NCBI RefSeq assembly: GCF_950101795.1
Contig: NZ_CATNLZ010000001.1
Span: forward strand, 131,382-195,381
Reading direction: 5' to 3'
Source of the DNA: Nocardioides sp. T2.26MG-1
GTDB lineage: Bacteria; Actinomycetota; Actinomycetes; Propionibacteriales; Nocardioidaceae
Length of the DNA: 64,000 nt
Shown here: one piece after another, positions 7,215 through 14,875 of the stretch
How positions within the stretch are numbered: position 1 is the first letter of the stretch
Layout: each line of letters starts with the position of its first letter
Made by a program: the position numbers and the translations under genes
The notes under the pieces: model-generated
Seen by the model: the letters and a program-made list of their open reading frames with translations, nothing else
Databases searched by the model: none
What the model was told of the DNA's origin: nothing

Positions 7215-8456
7215 CTAGAACTCCTCGTCGAGCCTCAGGACCTGGACCTGCTCGCCCGCCTGGAGGGAGACGACCTCCTCCGGCACCACGACCAGTGCGT
7301 CGGACGATGCCAGATCGCCGATCAGGTGGGAACCGTGGCCACCGACCGGGGTCACCGACGCGCCACCCCGGCCCGCCGGATCCACGGCGTACTCCGCTCG
7401 GACGAACTGCCGCTTGCCGACCGGCGAGCTGATCGCGTGGGTGAGCCGGGCCTGGGTCGTCGGCCGGGTGTACGGCGTGCGGCCCATGAGCTTGCGGATG
7501 GCGGGCAGCACGAACTGCTGGAAGGAGATGTACGACGACACCGGGTTGCCCGGCAGGGTGAAGACCGGGGTGCGGTCCTCCCCGACATGGCCGAAGCCCT
7601 GGGGCTTGCCCGGCTGCATCGCCACGCCGCCGAACCACACGGTGCCGAGGGGGCTGAGCGCCTCCTTGACCACGTCGTAGTCGCCCTGGGAGACACCGCC
7701 GCTGGTGACCACGAGATCGGCGCGCACGAGCTGGTCGTGCAGCGCGTCGAGGAACGCCCGCGGCTCGTCGGGCACGATGCCGACCCGGTAGGCGATCGCG
7801 CCGGCCGCCCGGGCGGCCGCGGCGAGCAGGAACGAGTTGCCGTCGTAGATCGAGTCGTGGCCGAGCTCGGTGCCGGGCTCGCGCAGCTCGGAGCCGGTCG
7901 AGATCACCACGACCCGCGGCCGCGGCCGGGACCGGACCGAGGCGCGGCCGACCGAGGCCAGCAGGCCCAGGTGCCGCGGCCCGAGCACGGTGCCGTAGGA
8001 CACGACGACGTCACCCGCGGACACGTCCTCGCCGGCGGACCGGACGTGCTGGCCGGGCGAGGGGGCGCGCTCGATGCGGACCTGGGCCACGCCGCGGTCG
8101 GTCCACTCGTAGGGCACCACGCTGTCCGCGCCGGCGGGCATCGGCGCACCGGTCATGATCTTGACGGCCGTGCCCGGCGACATCGCCAGCAGCTGGGCCT
8201 GGCCGGCGCCGATCTCGCCCACCACCGGCAGCTGGACGGGGCTCTGCTCGCCGGCGCCGGCGACGTCCTCGTGGCGTACGGCGTAGCCGTCCATCGCGGA
8301 GTTGTCGAAGGACGGCAGCCCGATCGGCGCGACGACATCCTCGGCCGCGGCCAGGCCGAGCGCGTCCATCAGCGGCTGCGGGAAGTCCGGCAGCGGCTCG
8401 ACGGATCCGAGGATCCGGGCCAGGTGGTCGTCGACCGAGATCAGGGCGTCAGCCAT
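7215..8456 (-). CDS. glp: Gephyrin-like MoeA protein, probable Glp divisome partner of SepX
   Basis: 413 residues with the complete MoeA architecture: N-terminal domain with [12 protein letters not shown] and [18 protein letters not shown], MoCF domain with [23 protein letters not shown] and [18 protein letters not shown], and a C-terminal beta-barrel domain. The known MoeA activity is molybdate insertion into adenylylated molybdopterin. In Corynebacterium the paralogue Glp instead binds FtsZ and the receptor GlpR, which is the SepX encoded nearby. Co-location with both moaC/mog and sepX leaves two readings: Glp, a true MoeA, or both. The start at 8456 overlaps the pyrophosphorylase stop by 8 bases. 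Confidence 0.88.
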   Translation of the reverse strand: MADALISVDDHLARILGSVEPLPDFPQPLMDALGLAAAEDVVAPIGLPSFDNSAMDGYAVRHEDVAGAGEQSPVQLPVVGEIGAGQAQLLAMSPGTAVKIMTGAPMPAGADSVVPYEWTDRGVAQVRIERAPSPGQHVRSAGEDVSAGDVVVSYGTVLGPRHLGLLASVGRASVRSRPRPRVVVISTGSELREPGTELGHDSIYDGNSFLLAAAARAAGAIAYRVGIVPDEPRAFLDALHDQLVRADLVVTSGGVSQGDYDVVKEALSPLGTVWFGGVAMQPGKPQGFGHVGEDRTPVFTLPGNPVSSYISFQQFVLPAIRKLMGRTPYTRPTTQARLTHAISSPVGKRQFVRAEYAVDPAGRGGASVTPVGGHGSHLIGDLASSDALVVVPEEVVSLQAGEQVQVLRLDEEF

Positions 8457-9828
8457 CGGTGAGGACGGTGCCGGCGTCGATGCGCTGCGCGGAGGTCGCC
8501 TCGAGGGACACGTCGCCGACGACCTCGACCCCGTGGGCGAAGGTCCAGTCACCCTCGACCCGCAGCGAGCTGGCCTTCTTCATCGACGGCGCCCCCTCGG
8601 GGAACCGCTTGTCGAACTCGCCGACCAGCTGGTAGTAGTCGGTGTCGAGGTCGATGTAGGGCAGCTCGGCCGCGGCCTGGTCGAGGACGTAGTCGGTGCC
8701 GAGGTCGTAGACGTCCGAGCGCAGCACCAGCAGGTCGTTGGTCGTCTTGACGGGGACGAACCGCTCGCGGCCCACCTCGATCAGCCGCGACCCCTCGAAG
8801 ATCTCGATCGCCGCGCCCATCGCGGTCTCGATCTGGATCACCTCGGGGGTGGACTTGTCGGCCGGGTCGAGCGTCTTGACGTTGCGGATCAGCGGCAGTC
8901 CGAGGATGCCCTGCCGCACGTCGAGGGCCTGCTTCATCGCGGCGAGGTCGAACCACAGGTTGTTGGTCGAGCAGAACCTGTGGCGCTCGAGGTCCGCGAG
9001 GGCGTCCTTGTCCTGGTCGGGGGTCTGCGCGGTCTCGCGCAGCACGATCCGGCCGTCGATCTTGCGGCGGGCGAAGTGGCCGCCCTTGCGGTCGGACGGG
9101 GTGCGGCGCACGGCCTCGATCGCGAACGGCGCCCCGGAGGCGGCGAACCACCCGGCGACCCGGGCGTCGGGGACGGCGCCGAGGTTGTCGGAGTTGGAGA
9201 CGAAGACGCGCTCGTAGCCGTGCTCGATCAGCCGCTCGAGCAGGCCGGTGCCGCGCAACGCCGTGTAGAGGTCACCGTGGCCGGGCGGGCACCACTCGAG
9301 GTCGGGGTCCTTGGGCCAGCTCGCCGGCGAGAGGTCCTTGGCCAGCAGCTTGGGCTCCTTGTTCTGCAGGAACTCCAGCGGCAGCCCCTCGACGGGCAGG
9401 TCGGTGTAGCGCGCCAGCGCCGCCATCGTGTCGGCGGAGGTGCGGAAGCTGTTCATGAAGATCAGCGGCAGCGTCGCGTCGTACTCCTTGCGCAGGTGCA
9501 TCACCTGGCGCGCGATGATGTCGAGGAACGACAGCCCGCGGCGCACGCAGAGCAGCGACTTGGCGCGGTCCATGCCCATCGACGTGCCGAGGCCGCCGTT
9601 GAGCTTGATCACCGCCGTCGTGCGGATCGCCGCGGACGCGGTCTCGTCGGAGACCTCCACCGACGCGAGCGACTCCATGTCGACCGGCTCGATCGACGAC
9701 TCCGGGATCATGCCGGTCTCGCCGTGCTCGAGCAGTCGGAAGTAGTGGGCGAACGTCTCGATCGCGACCTCGTCCACACCGGCCGCGACCATCTTGTCGC
9801 GTGCCCGTTTCAAGCCAGGGCTTCCCAT
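8449..9828 (-). CDS. UTP-glucose-1-phosphate uridylyltransferase (UDPGP family)
   Basis: 459 residues. The sequence has the UDPGP-type nucleotide-binding signature VIKLNGGLGTSMGMDRAKSL, then LIFMNSFRTSADT, WCPPGHGDLYTAL (sugar site), FVSNSDNLGA (metal and UTP site) and KTTNDLLVLRSDVY. This is the eukaryote-like family, not the short bacterial GalU type. It makes UDP-glucose for cell-wall and storage polysaccharides. The gene corresponds in position to Rv0993. The ATG at 9828 follows a TACGAT box by 7 bases with no Shine-Dalgarno. It heads the minus-strand glp-moaC-mog-GNAT series. Confidence 0.9.
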   Translation of the reverse strand: MGSPGLKRARDKMVAAGVDEVAIETFAHYFRLLEHGETGMIPESSIEPVDMESLASVEVSDETASAAIRTTAVIKLNGGLGTSMGMDRAKSLLCVRRGLSFLDIIARQVMHLRKEYDATLPLIFMNSFRTSADTMAALARYTDLPVEGLPLEFLQNKEPKLLAKDLSPASWPKDPDLEWCPPGHGDLYTALRGTGLLERLIEHGYERVFVSNSDNLGAVPDARVAGWFAASGAPFAIEAVRRTPSDRKGGHFARRKIDGRIVLRETAQTPDQDKDALADLERHRFCSTNNLWFDLAAMKQALDVRQGILGLPLIRNVKTLDPADKSTPEVIQIETAMGAAIEIFEGSRLIEVGRERFVPVKTTNDLLVLRSDVYDLGTDYVLDQAAAELPYIDLDTDYYQLVGEFDKRFPEGAPSMKKASSLRVEGDWTFAHGVEVVGDVSLEATSAQRIDAGTVLTDG

Positions 9829-9851
9829 GCTCACGATCGTAGGCTTCCCCC
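9829..9851. promoter_or_regulatory. Overlapping divergent leaderless promoters
   Basis: Only 23 bases separate the two start codons. The minus-strand gene has TACGAT 7 bases ahead of its ATG and the plus-strand gene has TAGGCT 6 bases ahead of its ATG, and the two boxes share the palindrome TACGATCGTA. Each -35 region must lie inside the opposite gene, so the two promoters probably exclude each other. Confidence 0.6.
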
Positions 9852-10466
9852 ATGACGGGCACCCAATCACCCGGTCAATCACCCGGTCAATCACCCACCG
9901 GATCGCCCGCGAAGACGGCGGTCCGGGACCGGCTGCTGACCACCCGTCACCGGCGAGCGTTGGCGGAGCTGGGCGAGGCGGCGCGCGCGCTGGCCGAGCA
10001 CCTCATGGCCCGCCCGGAGGTACGCCGGGCGGCGACCGTGGCGGCGTACGTCTCGGTCGGCGGGGAGCCCGGCACCGGCCCGCTGCTCGACGCGCTGGGC
10101 GGGGCCGGCAAGCGGGTGCTCCTCCCCGTGGTGCTGCCCGACCTCGACCTCGACTGGGCGGTGCACGAGGGCGAGCTGGTGCCCGCCCGCCGGGGGTTGC
10201 TCGAGCCGGCTGGGCCTCGGCTCGGCCCCGACGCGATCGCGACGGCGGACGTGGTGCTGGTGCCCGGACTGGCGGTGTCGCGCGGCGGGATGCGACTGGG
10301 CCGCGGCGGTGGCTGCTACGACCGGGCCCTCGGGCGGGTCCCGGTCGGCACGTTCACCTGCGTGCTGCTCTACGACGACGAGGTCGGCGTCGAGGTCCCG
10401 GTCGAGCCCCACGACCGCCCGGTCGGGTTCGCCGCCACGCCGTCCGGGGTCGTCCGGCTCGGGTGA
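9852..10466 (+). CDS. 5-formyltetrahydrofolate cyclo-ligase
   Basis: 204 residues. Features of the family are an N-terminal R-rich helix (VRDRLLTTRHRRA), VAAYVSVGGEPGTGPLLDAL, LDWAVHEGELVPARRGLLEP, the PGLAVSRGGMRLGRGGGCYDRAL block that binds ATP and folate, and VPVEPHDRPV near the end. It converts 5-formyl-THF to methenyl-THF with ATP and returns stored folate to one-carbon metabolism. The first 20 residues carry a repeated SPGQ unit encoded by 12-base direct repeats at about 9866-9898, absent from typical members. The ATG lies 6 bases after a TAGGCT box. The gene corresponds in position to Rv0992c. Confidence 0.92.
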   Translation: MTGTQSPGQSPGQSPTGSPAKTAVRDRLLTTRHRRALAELGEAARALAEHLMARPEVRRAATVAAYVSVGGEPGTGPLLDALGGAGKRVLLPVVLPDLDLDWAVHEGELVPARRGLLEPAGPRLGPDAIATADVVLVPGLAVSRGGMRLGRGGGCYDRALGRVPVGTFTCVLLYDDEVGVEVPVEPHDRPVGFAATPSGVVRLG

Positions 10467-10479
10467 GTCGAGGGCGTGA

Positions 10480-13092
10480 TCAGTCGGCCTGGGGCGGCTG
10501 CAGCGTGAGCACGTCCTCGCCGGCGTCGTCGACGGCGGCGCGGCTGAACACCCACGGCAGCGTCTTGCCGTCCGCCCAGAGGTCGGTCTGGTCGGTGTAG
10601 TGCGCGTTGAACGGGTGGCCGGAGACGCCGGTGAGGCTGATCCAGCGCGACTCGTCGAGGTCGGCCAACGACACCACCATCCGCATCGACGGGGCGCTGG
10701 TCACGGCGTACCCCTTCGCCGCGTCCCAGGCGGTCGCGTCGACGGCCGCCGACCCGCCGCCGACGTCCCACCCGCCGCGGTCGGCCAGGGACCGCAGCGG
10801 CCAGGGGCCGGTCCGGGCCGGGCCGTGCAGCGCGAGCCGGTGAAGGTGGCCCCACGTCCAGTCCGCGGGGTCGAGGGCCTGCCGGCGGGTCAACTCGGCC
10901 CGGGCATCCCGCAGCGCACGCGCCAGGATGTCGTCGCGGGTCTCCTCGACGCCCTCGGTGCGCTTGTCGTCCCACCACGGGTCGCTCGGCCGGTCGAGCA
11001 GGTCGGTGACGACCGCGACCCACCGGTCGCCGCCGTCGGGCCAGGCCGCCTCGGGCAGGTCGTCGTGGAACAGGTCGGCGAGGAGCTCGCGCCACACCAC
11101 GTCGAAGTACGCCGCCGCGCCGCTGTCGGCCTGCTGGCGGAAGTCCCAGCTCCGCAGCAGCCGCTGCCCGGCCGAGTAGTAGCCGCGCGGCAGGTCGACG
11201 TCGAGGAGGTACGGCGTCAGGACCGGCCCGAGCGGGTTGAGGTCGTCGAGCTGCAGCTGCGTGGTCGTGTCCACCGACACCGAGCCGGCGTCGACCTGCG
11301 GCTGCAGCAGGTCTCGGATCCGCTGCGCGCGGTAGCCGAGGTCCCAGTCCACGCCGAGGGGGTAGGTGTAATCCTCGCCGACCACCTGCTGGTTGGCCGC
11401 GACGATGACCCCGCTGTCGGGGTCGAGCAGCCGGGGCAGCCCGTCGAAGGGCACGTCCTGCCCGGTCCAGTCGTTCTCGGGCCGCCAGCCGGCGGCGGGC
11501 ACGAGGCCGTCGTTGCCGGACCGCCGGATCGGGATCCGGCCGGTCGCCTGGTAGCCGATGTGGCCGGCGCGGTCGGCGTACAGGAGGCTCTGCGCGGGCG
11601 CCTCGAGGGACGCCGCCGCCGACCGCACCGACGTCCAGTCGGTCGCGGTGTCGAGCGCGAGGATCGCGTCCGCGGTCGTCGTGGGGTGCAGCGCGGTCGA
11701 CTCGACCGCGACCGCGTAGTCGCCGTCGCGCACGCCGTGCGGGTCGTGGCCGAGGCCGGCGAGCTCCTCGTCGACGTCGGAGAGCAGCGGCCCGTGCGCG
11801 GTGGCGCGCACGGTGATCGTGACGTCGTCTCCGCCGTGCACGCGGATGGTCTCGGTGCGGGTGCCCAGCGGCCGCCAGCGCCGGTCATAGCGCCACTGGT
11901 CGCCCTCGACGCGCTCGAGGTAGAGGTCGCTGGTGTCCGCGCCGAGGTTGGCGAAGCCCCACGCGATGTCGGCGTTGTGCCCGATGACGACGCCGGGGAC
12001 TCCGGGGAGGGTGAAGCCGGCCACGTCGAGGGGGCAGTCCGGGGTCACCGTGCGGCAGTGCAGGCCCATCTGCATCCAGACGCCGGGCAGGGACGTGCCG
12101 AGGTGCGGATCGTCGGCCAGCACCGGGCCGCCGGTCGTGGTGTGGTCGCCCGAGACCACCCAGCCGTTGCTGCCGAGACCGTCGCCACGACCGAGGAGCA
12201 CCGGCATCCGGTCGAGCGCGGCGCGCAGCCGGGTCAGCGTCGCCGGGGCGCCGCCGCCCGCGCGCTGGAGGTACGCCGGGCGGCGCGGGTTGCGGGTCGC
12301 GGGCATCGTGGCGTCCTGCTCGAACACGCCGTCGACGACCGCGCCCTGGTCGACGATCGGCGGGTGCTGGCCGGTGGGGTACGCCGGGTAGAGGTCGGCC
12401 ACCTCGGCCCGGGTGTGCCCGGCCAGTGCGAGGGCCCGGTCGATCTCGTCGGTCATGTTGCCGCGCAGGTCCCAGGCCATCGCCTTGAGCCAGGCCAGCG
12501 AGTCGGCCGGGGTCCACTCCTCCGGCCGGTAGTGGAGGCCGTGCGCGTTGAGCACGGTGTACTCGACCGCGACCTGGCGCGGCGCGTGGGTGTCGAGGTA
12601 GGCGTTGACGCCGTCGGCGTACGCCTCGAGGGCGGCGCGGGTCTCGGGCCGCACGAGCGCGAGCTCCTGCTCGGCGACCCGGCGCCAGCCGAGCGTCCGG
12701 GCGTACGCGTCGCTGTCGACCGCCGAGGCCCCGAACAGCTCCGCGAGCCGGCCGGCTGTCTGGTGCCGACGCACGTCCATCTCGAAGAAGCGCTCCTGGG
12801 CCTGCACGTAGCCCTGGGCGCGCATCAGGTCCTCGACGGAGTCGCCGTAGAGCTGGGGGATGCCGTGGTCGTCACGGATCACCTCGACCGGGCCCTCGAG
12901 CCCTGGCAGGTCGGCCGCGCCCGTGGTCTGCGGGAACGGCGTGCGCACCAGCTGGACGACGGTCACCAGGCCGGCGAGCAGCACCAGCACGAGCGCGAGG
13001 ACGACGTACGTCGCGACCCGGGCGAGGCGCGGCCAGGCCCGGAAGCGGCGCCACCACCCGCCGGGCGCGTCGTCCGTGGTCGTCGCAGGCAT
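10480..13092 (-). CDS. Membrane-anchored penicillin acylase-family (Ntn) hydrolase
   Basis: 870 residues. One N-terminal membrane helix (about 26-48) anchors an extracytoplasmic enzyme. The alpha part starts with VIRDDHGIPQLYGDSVEDLM and RAQGYVQAQERFFEMDVRRH. The autoprocessing site and nucleophile is the serine of GLGSNGWVVSG (about Ser308), followed by TGGPVLADDPHLG. Family members hydrolyse amide bonds of beta-lactams, acyl-homoserine lactones or lipopeptides; the substrate here is unknown. The gene separates the folate ligase from ruc, which are adjacent in M. tuberculosis, so it appears inserted into that block. The ATG at 13092 is preferred because it lies just before the membrane anchor. 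Confidence 0.88.
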   Translation of the reverse strand: MPATTTDDAPGGWWRRFRAWPRLARVATYVVLALVLVLLAGLVTVVQLVRTPFPQTTGAADLPGLEGPVEVIRDDHGIPQLYGDSVEDLMRAQGYVQAQERFFEMDVRRHQTAGRLAELFGASAVDSDAYARTLGWRRVAEQELALVRPETRAALEAYADGVNAYLDTHAPRQVAVEYTVLNAHGLHYRPEEWTPADSLAWLKAMAWDLRGNMTDEIDRALALAGHTRAEVADLYPAYPTGQHPPIVDQGAVVDGVFEQDATMPATRNPRRPAYLQRAGGGAPATLTRLRAALDRMPVLLGRGDGLGSNGWVVSGDHTTTGGPVLADDPHLGTSLPGVWMQMGLHCRTVTPDCPLDVAGFTLPGVPGVVIGHNADIAWGFANLGADTSDLYLERVEGDQWRYDRRWRPLGTRTETIRVHGGDDVTITVRATAHGPLLSDVDEELAGLGHDPHGVRDGDYAVAVESTALHPTTTADAILALDTATDWTSVRSAAASLEAPAQSLLYADRAGHIGYQATGRIPIRRSGNDGLVPAAGWRPENDWTGQDVPFDGLPRLLDPDSGVIVAANQQVVGEDYTYPLGVDWDLGYRAQRIRDLLQPQVDAGSVSVDTTTQLQLDDLNPLGPVLTPYLLDVDLPRGYYSAGQRLLRSWDFRQQADSGAAAYFDVVWRELLADLFHDDLPEAAWPDGGDRWVAVVTDLLDRPSDPWWDDKRTEGVEETRDDILARALRDARAELTRRQALDPADWTWGHLHRLALHGPARTGPWPLRSLADRGGWDVGGGSAAVDATAWDAAKGYAVTSAPSMRMVVSLADLDESRWISLTGVSGHPFNAHYTDQTDLWADGKTLPWVFSRAAVDDAGEDVLTLQPPQAD

Positions 13093-13120
13093 GGTCCGGA
13101 CATTGTGCCGTGTCGTATCA

Positions 13121-13147
13121 TTGGCACTCGCCAGGGTCGAGTGCCAA
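13121..13147 (+). promoter_or_regulatory. CIRCE element (HrcA operator) upstream of ruc
   Basis: TTGGCACTC and GAGTGCCAA form a perfect 9-bp inverted repeat separated by exactly 9 bases. This is the arrangement of the CIRCE operator (consensus TTAGCACTC-N9-GAGTGCTAA) bound by the heat-shock repressor HrcA. It follows directly after a TATCAT -10-like box at 13116-13121 and lies 50 bases ahead of the ruc start, where a bound repressor would block initiation. Confidence 0.92.
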
Positions 13148-13196
13148 GTCGACGAGGACAGCGGCCCCAGCAACGATCATCGTCCGGAGGAGAACC

Positions 13197-13481
13197 GTGC
13201 CGACCTACCAGTACGCCTGCACCGAGTGCGGCCACGCCTTCGAGGAGTTCCAGAGCTTCCACGACGACGCGCTCACCGAGTGCCCCTCGTGCGAGGGCCG
13301 TCTGCGCAAGCTCTTCAACGCCGTCGGAGTGGTCTTCAAGGGCTCCGGCTTCTACCGCACCGACAGCCGGCCGAGCAGCTCGGCCAGCGACACCGCGGCG
13401 CCGAAGGCCGAGACCAAGAGCGAGTCCAAGAGCGACTCGAAGCCGGCCGTGGCGGCAAGCTCCACGTCCTCCTCCGACTGA
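13197..13481 (+). CDS. ruc: FmdB-type zinc-ribbon protein, probable redox-regulated chaperone Ruc
   Basis: 94 residues. An N-terminal zinc ribbon carries two CxxC pairs (YACTECGHAF and TECPSCEGRL), and the last 45 residues are a disordered Ser/Lys/Ala-rich tail. This is the build of M. tuberculosis Rv0991c (Ruc), whose cysteines sense oxidation and whose unstructured tail assists holdase activity with DnaK. Two things support the match: the CIRCE operator upstream, since Rv0991c belongs to the HrcA-controlled heat-shock set, and the neighbouring genes of the Rv0985c-Rv0996 block. The GTG at 13197 follows GGAGGAG by 4 bases. Confidence 0.85.
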   Translation: MPTYQYACTECGHAFEEFQSFHDDALTECPSCEGRLRKLFNAVGVVFKGSGFYRTDSRPSSSASDTAAPKAETKSESKSDSKPAVAASSTSSSD

Positions 13482-13542
13482 CCCGATCCGACCCCTGTGG
13501 AGAGCCGGCACACCGGCGCCGGGATCCGCCTAGCGTCGCGGC

Positions 13543-14169
13543 ATGCGCCGTGACCGTCTGATCGCCTCCGTCCGCGCGGTACGCCGTGCCGTGCTCGCCC
13601 GGCGCCGACTGCTCGCCGCGCTGCTGACCGCGGTGGCGGTCGCGACCGGCATCCATGCCGCCGCGGCCCCGCCGCCCGCCACCGTCGACGTCGTCGTGGC
13701 CGCCCGTGATCTCCCGTCCGGCACGGTGCTCGGGCCCGACGACCTGCGCGTCGTCGGGTTCGCCCCGGGTTCGGTGCCCGTGGGTGCGGCCGACGACGCC
13801 ACCGGCCGCACCCTCGCCGCGCCGGTGCGGGCCGGGGAGCCGGTGACCGACGTGCGGGTCGTCGGGCCCGCGCTGACCGACGGCTACCCCGGGCTCACCG
13901 GCGTGCCGGTCCGGCTCCCCGACGCCGGCATGGCCGACCTGCTGCGGGTCGGCGACGTGGTCGACCTCGTCTCGGCCGACCCGCAGGGCGGCGGCGCGAG
14001 CGTGGTCGCCTCCGGCGTACCGGTGCTCGCGGTGCCCGCCGACGCCCCCGAGGTGGGCGCCTCGGGCCTGCCGGGCCGGCTCGTGGTGGTGGGTGCGCAC
14101 CCCGCCGACGTGCCCCGCATCGCAGACGCCTCGGCGCGGACCTTCCTGACGGTGGCCTTTCCCGACTAG
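13543..14169 (+). CDS. SAF-domain (CpaB/RcpC-like) exported protein
   Basis: 208 residues. A basic N-terminus and a membrane segment (LLAALLTAVAVATGIHAAAA) precede a SAF domain (VDVVVAARDLPSGTVLGPDDLRVV, then AGEPVTDVRV) and an RcpC/CpaB-like second part (GLTGVPVRLPDAGMADLL, GDVVDLVSADP). CpaB proteins take part in Flp/tad pilus secretion, but no tad genes are here. The gene lies between ruc and mscL, so a pilus role is uncertain. TAGCGT lies 6 bases before the ATG, so it is probably leaderless and transcribed separately from ruc. Confidence 0.8.
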   Translation: MRRDRLIASVRAVRRAVLARRRLLAALLTAVAVATGIHAAAAPPPATVDVVVAARDLPSGTVLGPDDLRVVGFAPGSVPVGAADDATGRTLAAPVRAGEPVTDVRVVGPALTDGYPGLTGVPVRLPDAGMADLLRVGDVVDLVSADPQGGGASVVASGVPVLAVPADAPEVGASGLPGRLVVVGAHPADVPRIADASARTFLTVAFPD

Positions 14170-14178
14170 CGTGCCGGG

Positions 14179-14553
14179 ATGACCGGATTCAGGAACTTCA
14201 TCCTCCGCGGCAACCTCGTCGAGCTCGCCGTCGCCTTCATCATGGCCGGCGCGTTCGCAGCCGTCGTGACCGCCACCGTCGACGTCATCATGGACCTGAT
14301 CGGCAAGGTCGGCGGCACACCCAACTTCTCCAGCTACGTGTGGCACGGCATCTCGATCGGCCTCTGGCTGACCGCGGTGATCTCGTTCGTGATCATGGCG
14401 GCCGTCGTCTACTACCTGATCGTGCTGCCGTACACGCAGGCCAAGGAGAAGTTCTTCCCGGCCGAGGCGACCGGCACCCCGGCCGACGTTGCGCTGCTCC
14501 AGGAGATCCGCGACCTGCTCGCCGCCCAGCAGGGCCGGCCGCCGACAGCCTGA
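14179..14553 (+). CDS. mscL: Large-conductance mechanosensitive channel MscL
   Basis: 124 residues. An N-terminal amphipathic helix (GFRNFILRGNLVELAVAF) runs into the first membrane helix, with the pore-lining pattern VAFIMAGAFAAVVTATV. A periplasmic loop follows, then the second helix (LTAVISFVIMAAVVYYLIVLP) and a charged C-terminal bundle helix (ALLQEIRDLLAAQQ). It opens on membrane tension to release solutes in osmotic downshift. The sequence lacks the longer tail of some homologues but is otherwise typical. TAGCGT is 6 bases before the ATG. Confidence 0.93.
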   Translation: MTGFRNFILRGNLVELAVAFIMAGAFAAVVTATVDVIMDLIGKVGGTPNFSSYVWHGISIGLWLTAVISFVIMAAVVYYLIVLPYTQAKEKFFPAEATGTPADVALLQEIRDLLAAQQGRPPTA

Positions 14554-14581
14554 CCACGACCCCGTCCGCGGCGACCGTTTC

Positions 14582-14648
14582 GCCGTCGAGACACCTGAAC
14601 TGGCTGCCCCGGAGCCCCGCCGACAGCCATTTCGGGTGCCTCGACGGC
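14582..14648. terminator. Long bidirectional hairpin between mscL and the LCP operon
   Basis: Three stacked stems pair in register: 14582-14590 with 14640-14648 (9 bp), 14592-14595 with 14635-14638, and 14601-14606 with 14624-14629. It lies in the 106-base gap between two convergent genes. Confidence 0.7.
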
Positions 14649-14659
14649 AGACCGCCGGC

Positions 14660-14875
14660 TCACGACCCGTGGTGGGGGGGCACCTGCTCCCGCAACCACC
14701 GGTCGGTCGACGACTCGGCCCCCGGCTGGGCACCGGTCTGCCTCTCGGGCGAGGCGTCGTCGCGCTCGTCGCTGGTGGTCTCGGGCAGCGTGTCGCCGAA
14801 GACCTCGGCGAGCCGCTTGCGCCGCTCCCAGTCCGACTCCGCCCCCGAGCTCGGAGCGCCGTCCGGGCCGGTCAC
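14660..14875 (-). CDS. Small acidic protein coupled to the LCP gene
   Basis: 71 residues, unrecognised. It is acidic and hydrophilic, with SDWERRKRLAEVFGDTLPE in the middle and a C-terminus of DRWLREQVPPHHGS. There is no signal or membrane segment. The GTG start at 14875 overlaps the LCP stop codon (GTGA), so translation should be coupled. The ERRKRLAEVFG helix and the DRWLREQVPPHH end look like conserved interaction motifs, which suggests a real gene and perhaps a cytoplasmic partner of the cell-wall ligase. A terminator follows directly. Confidence 0.65.
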   Translation of the reverse strand: MTGPDGAPSSGAESDWERRKRLAEVFGDTLPETTSDERDDASPERQTGAQPGAESSTDRWLREQVPPHHGS

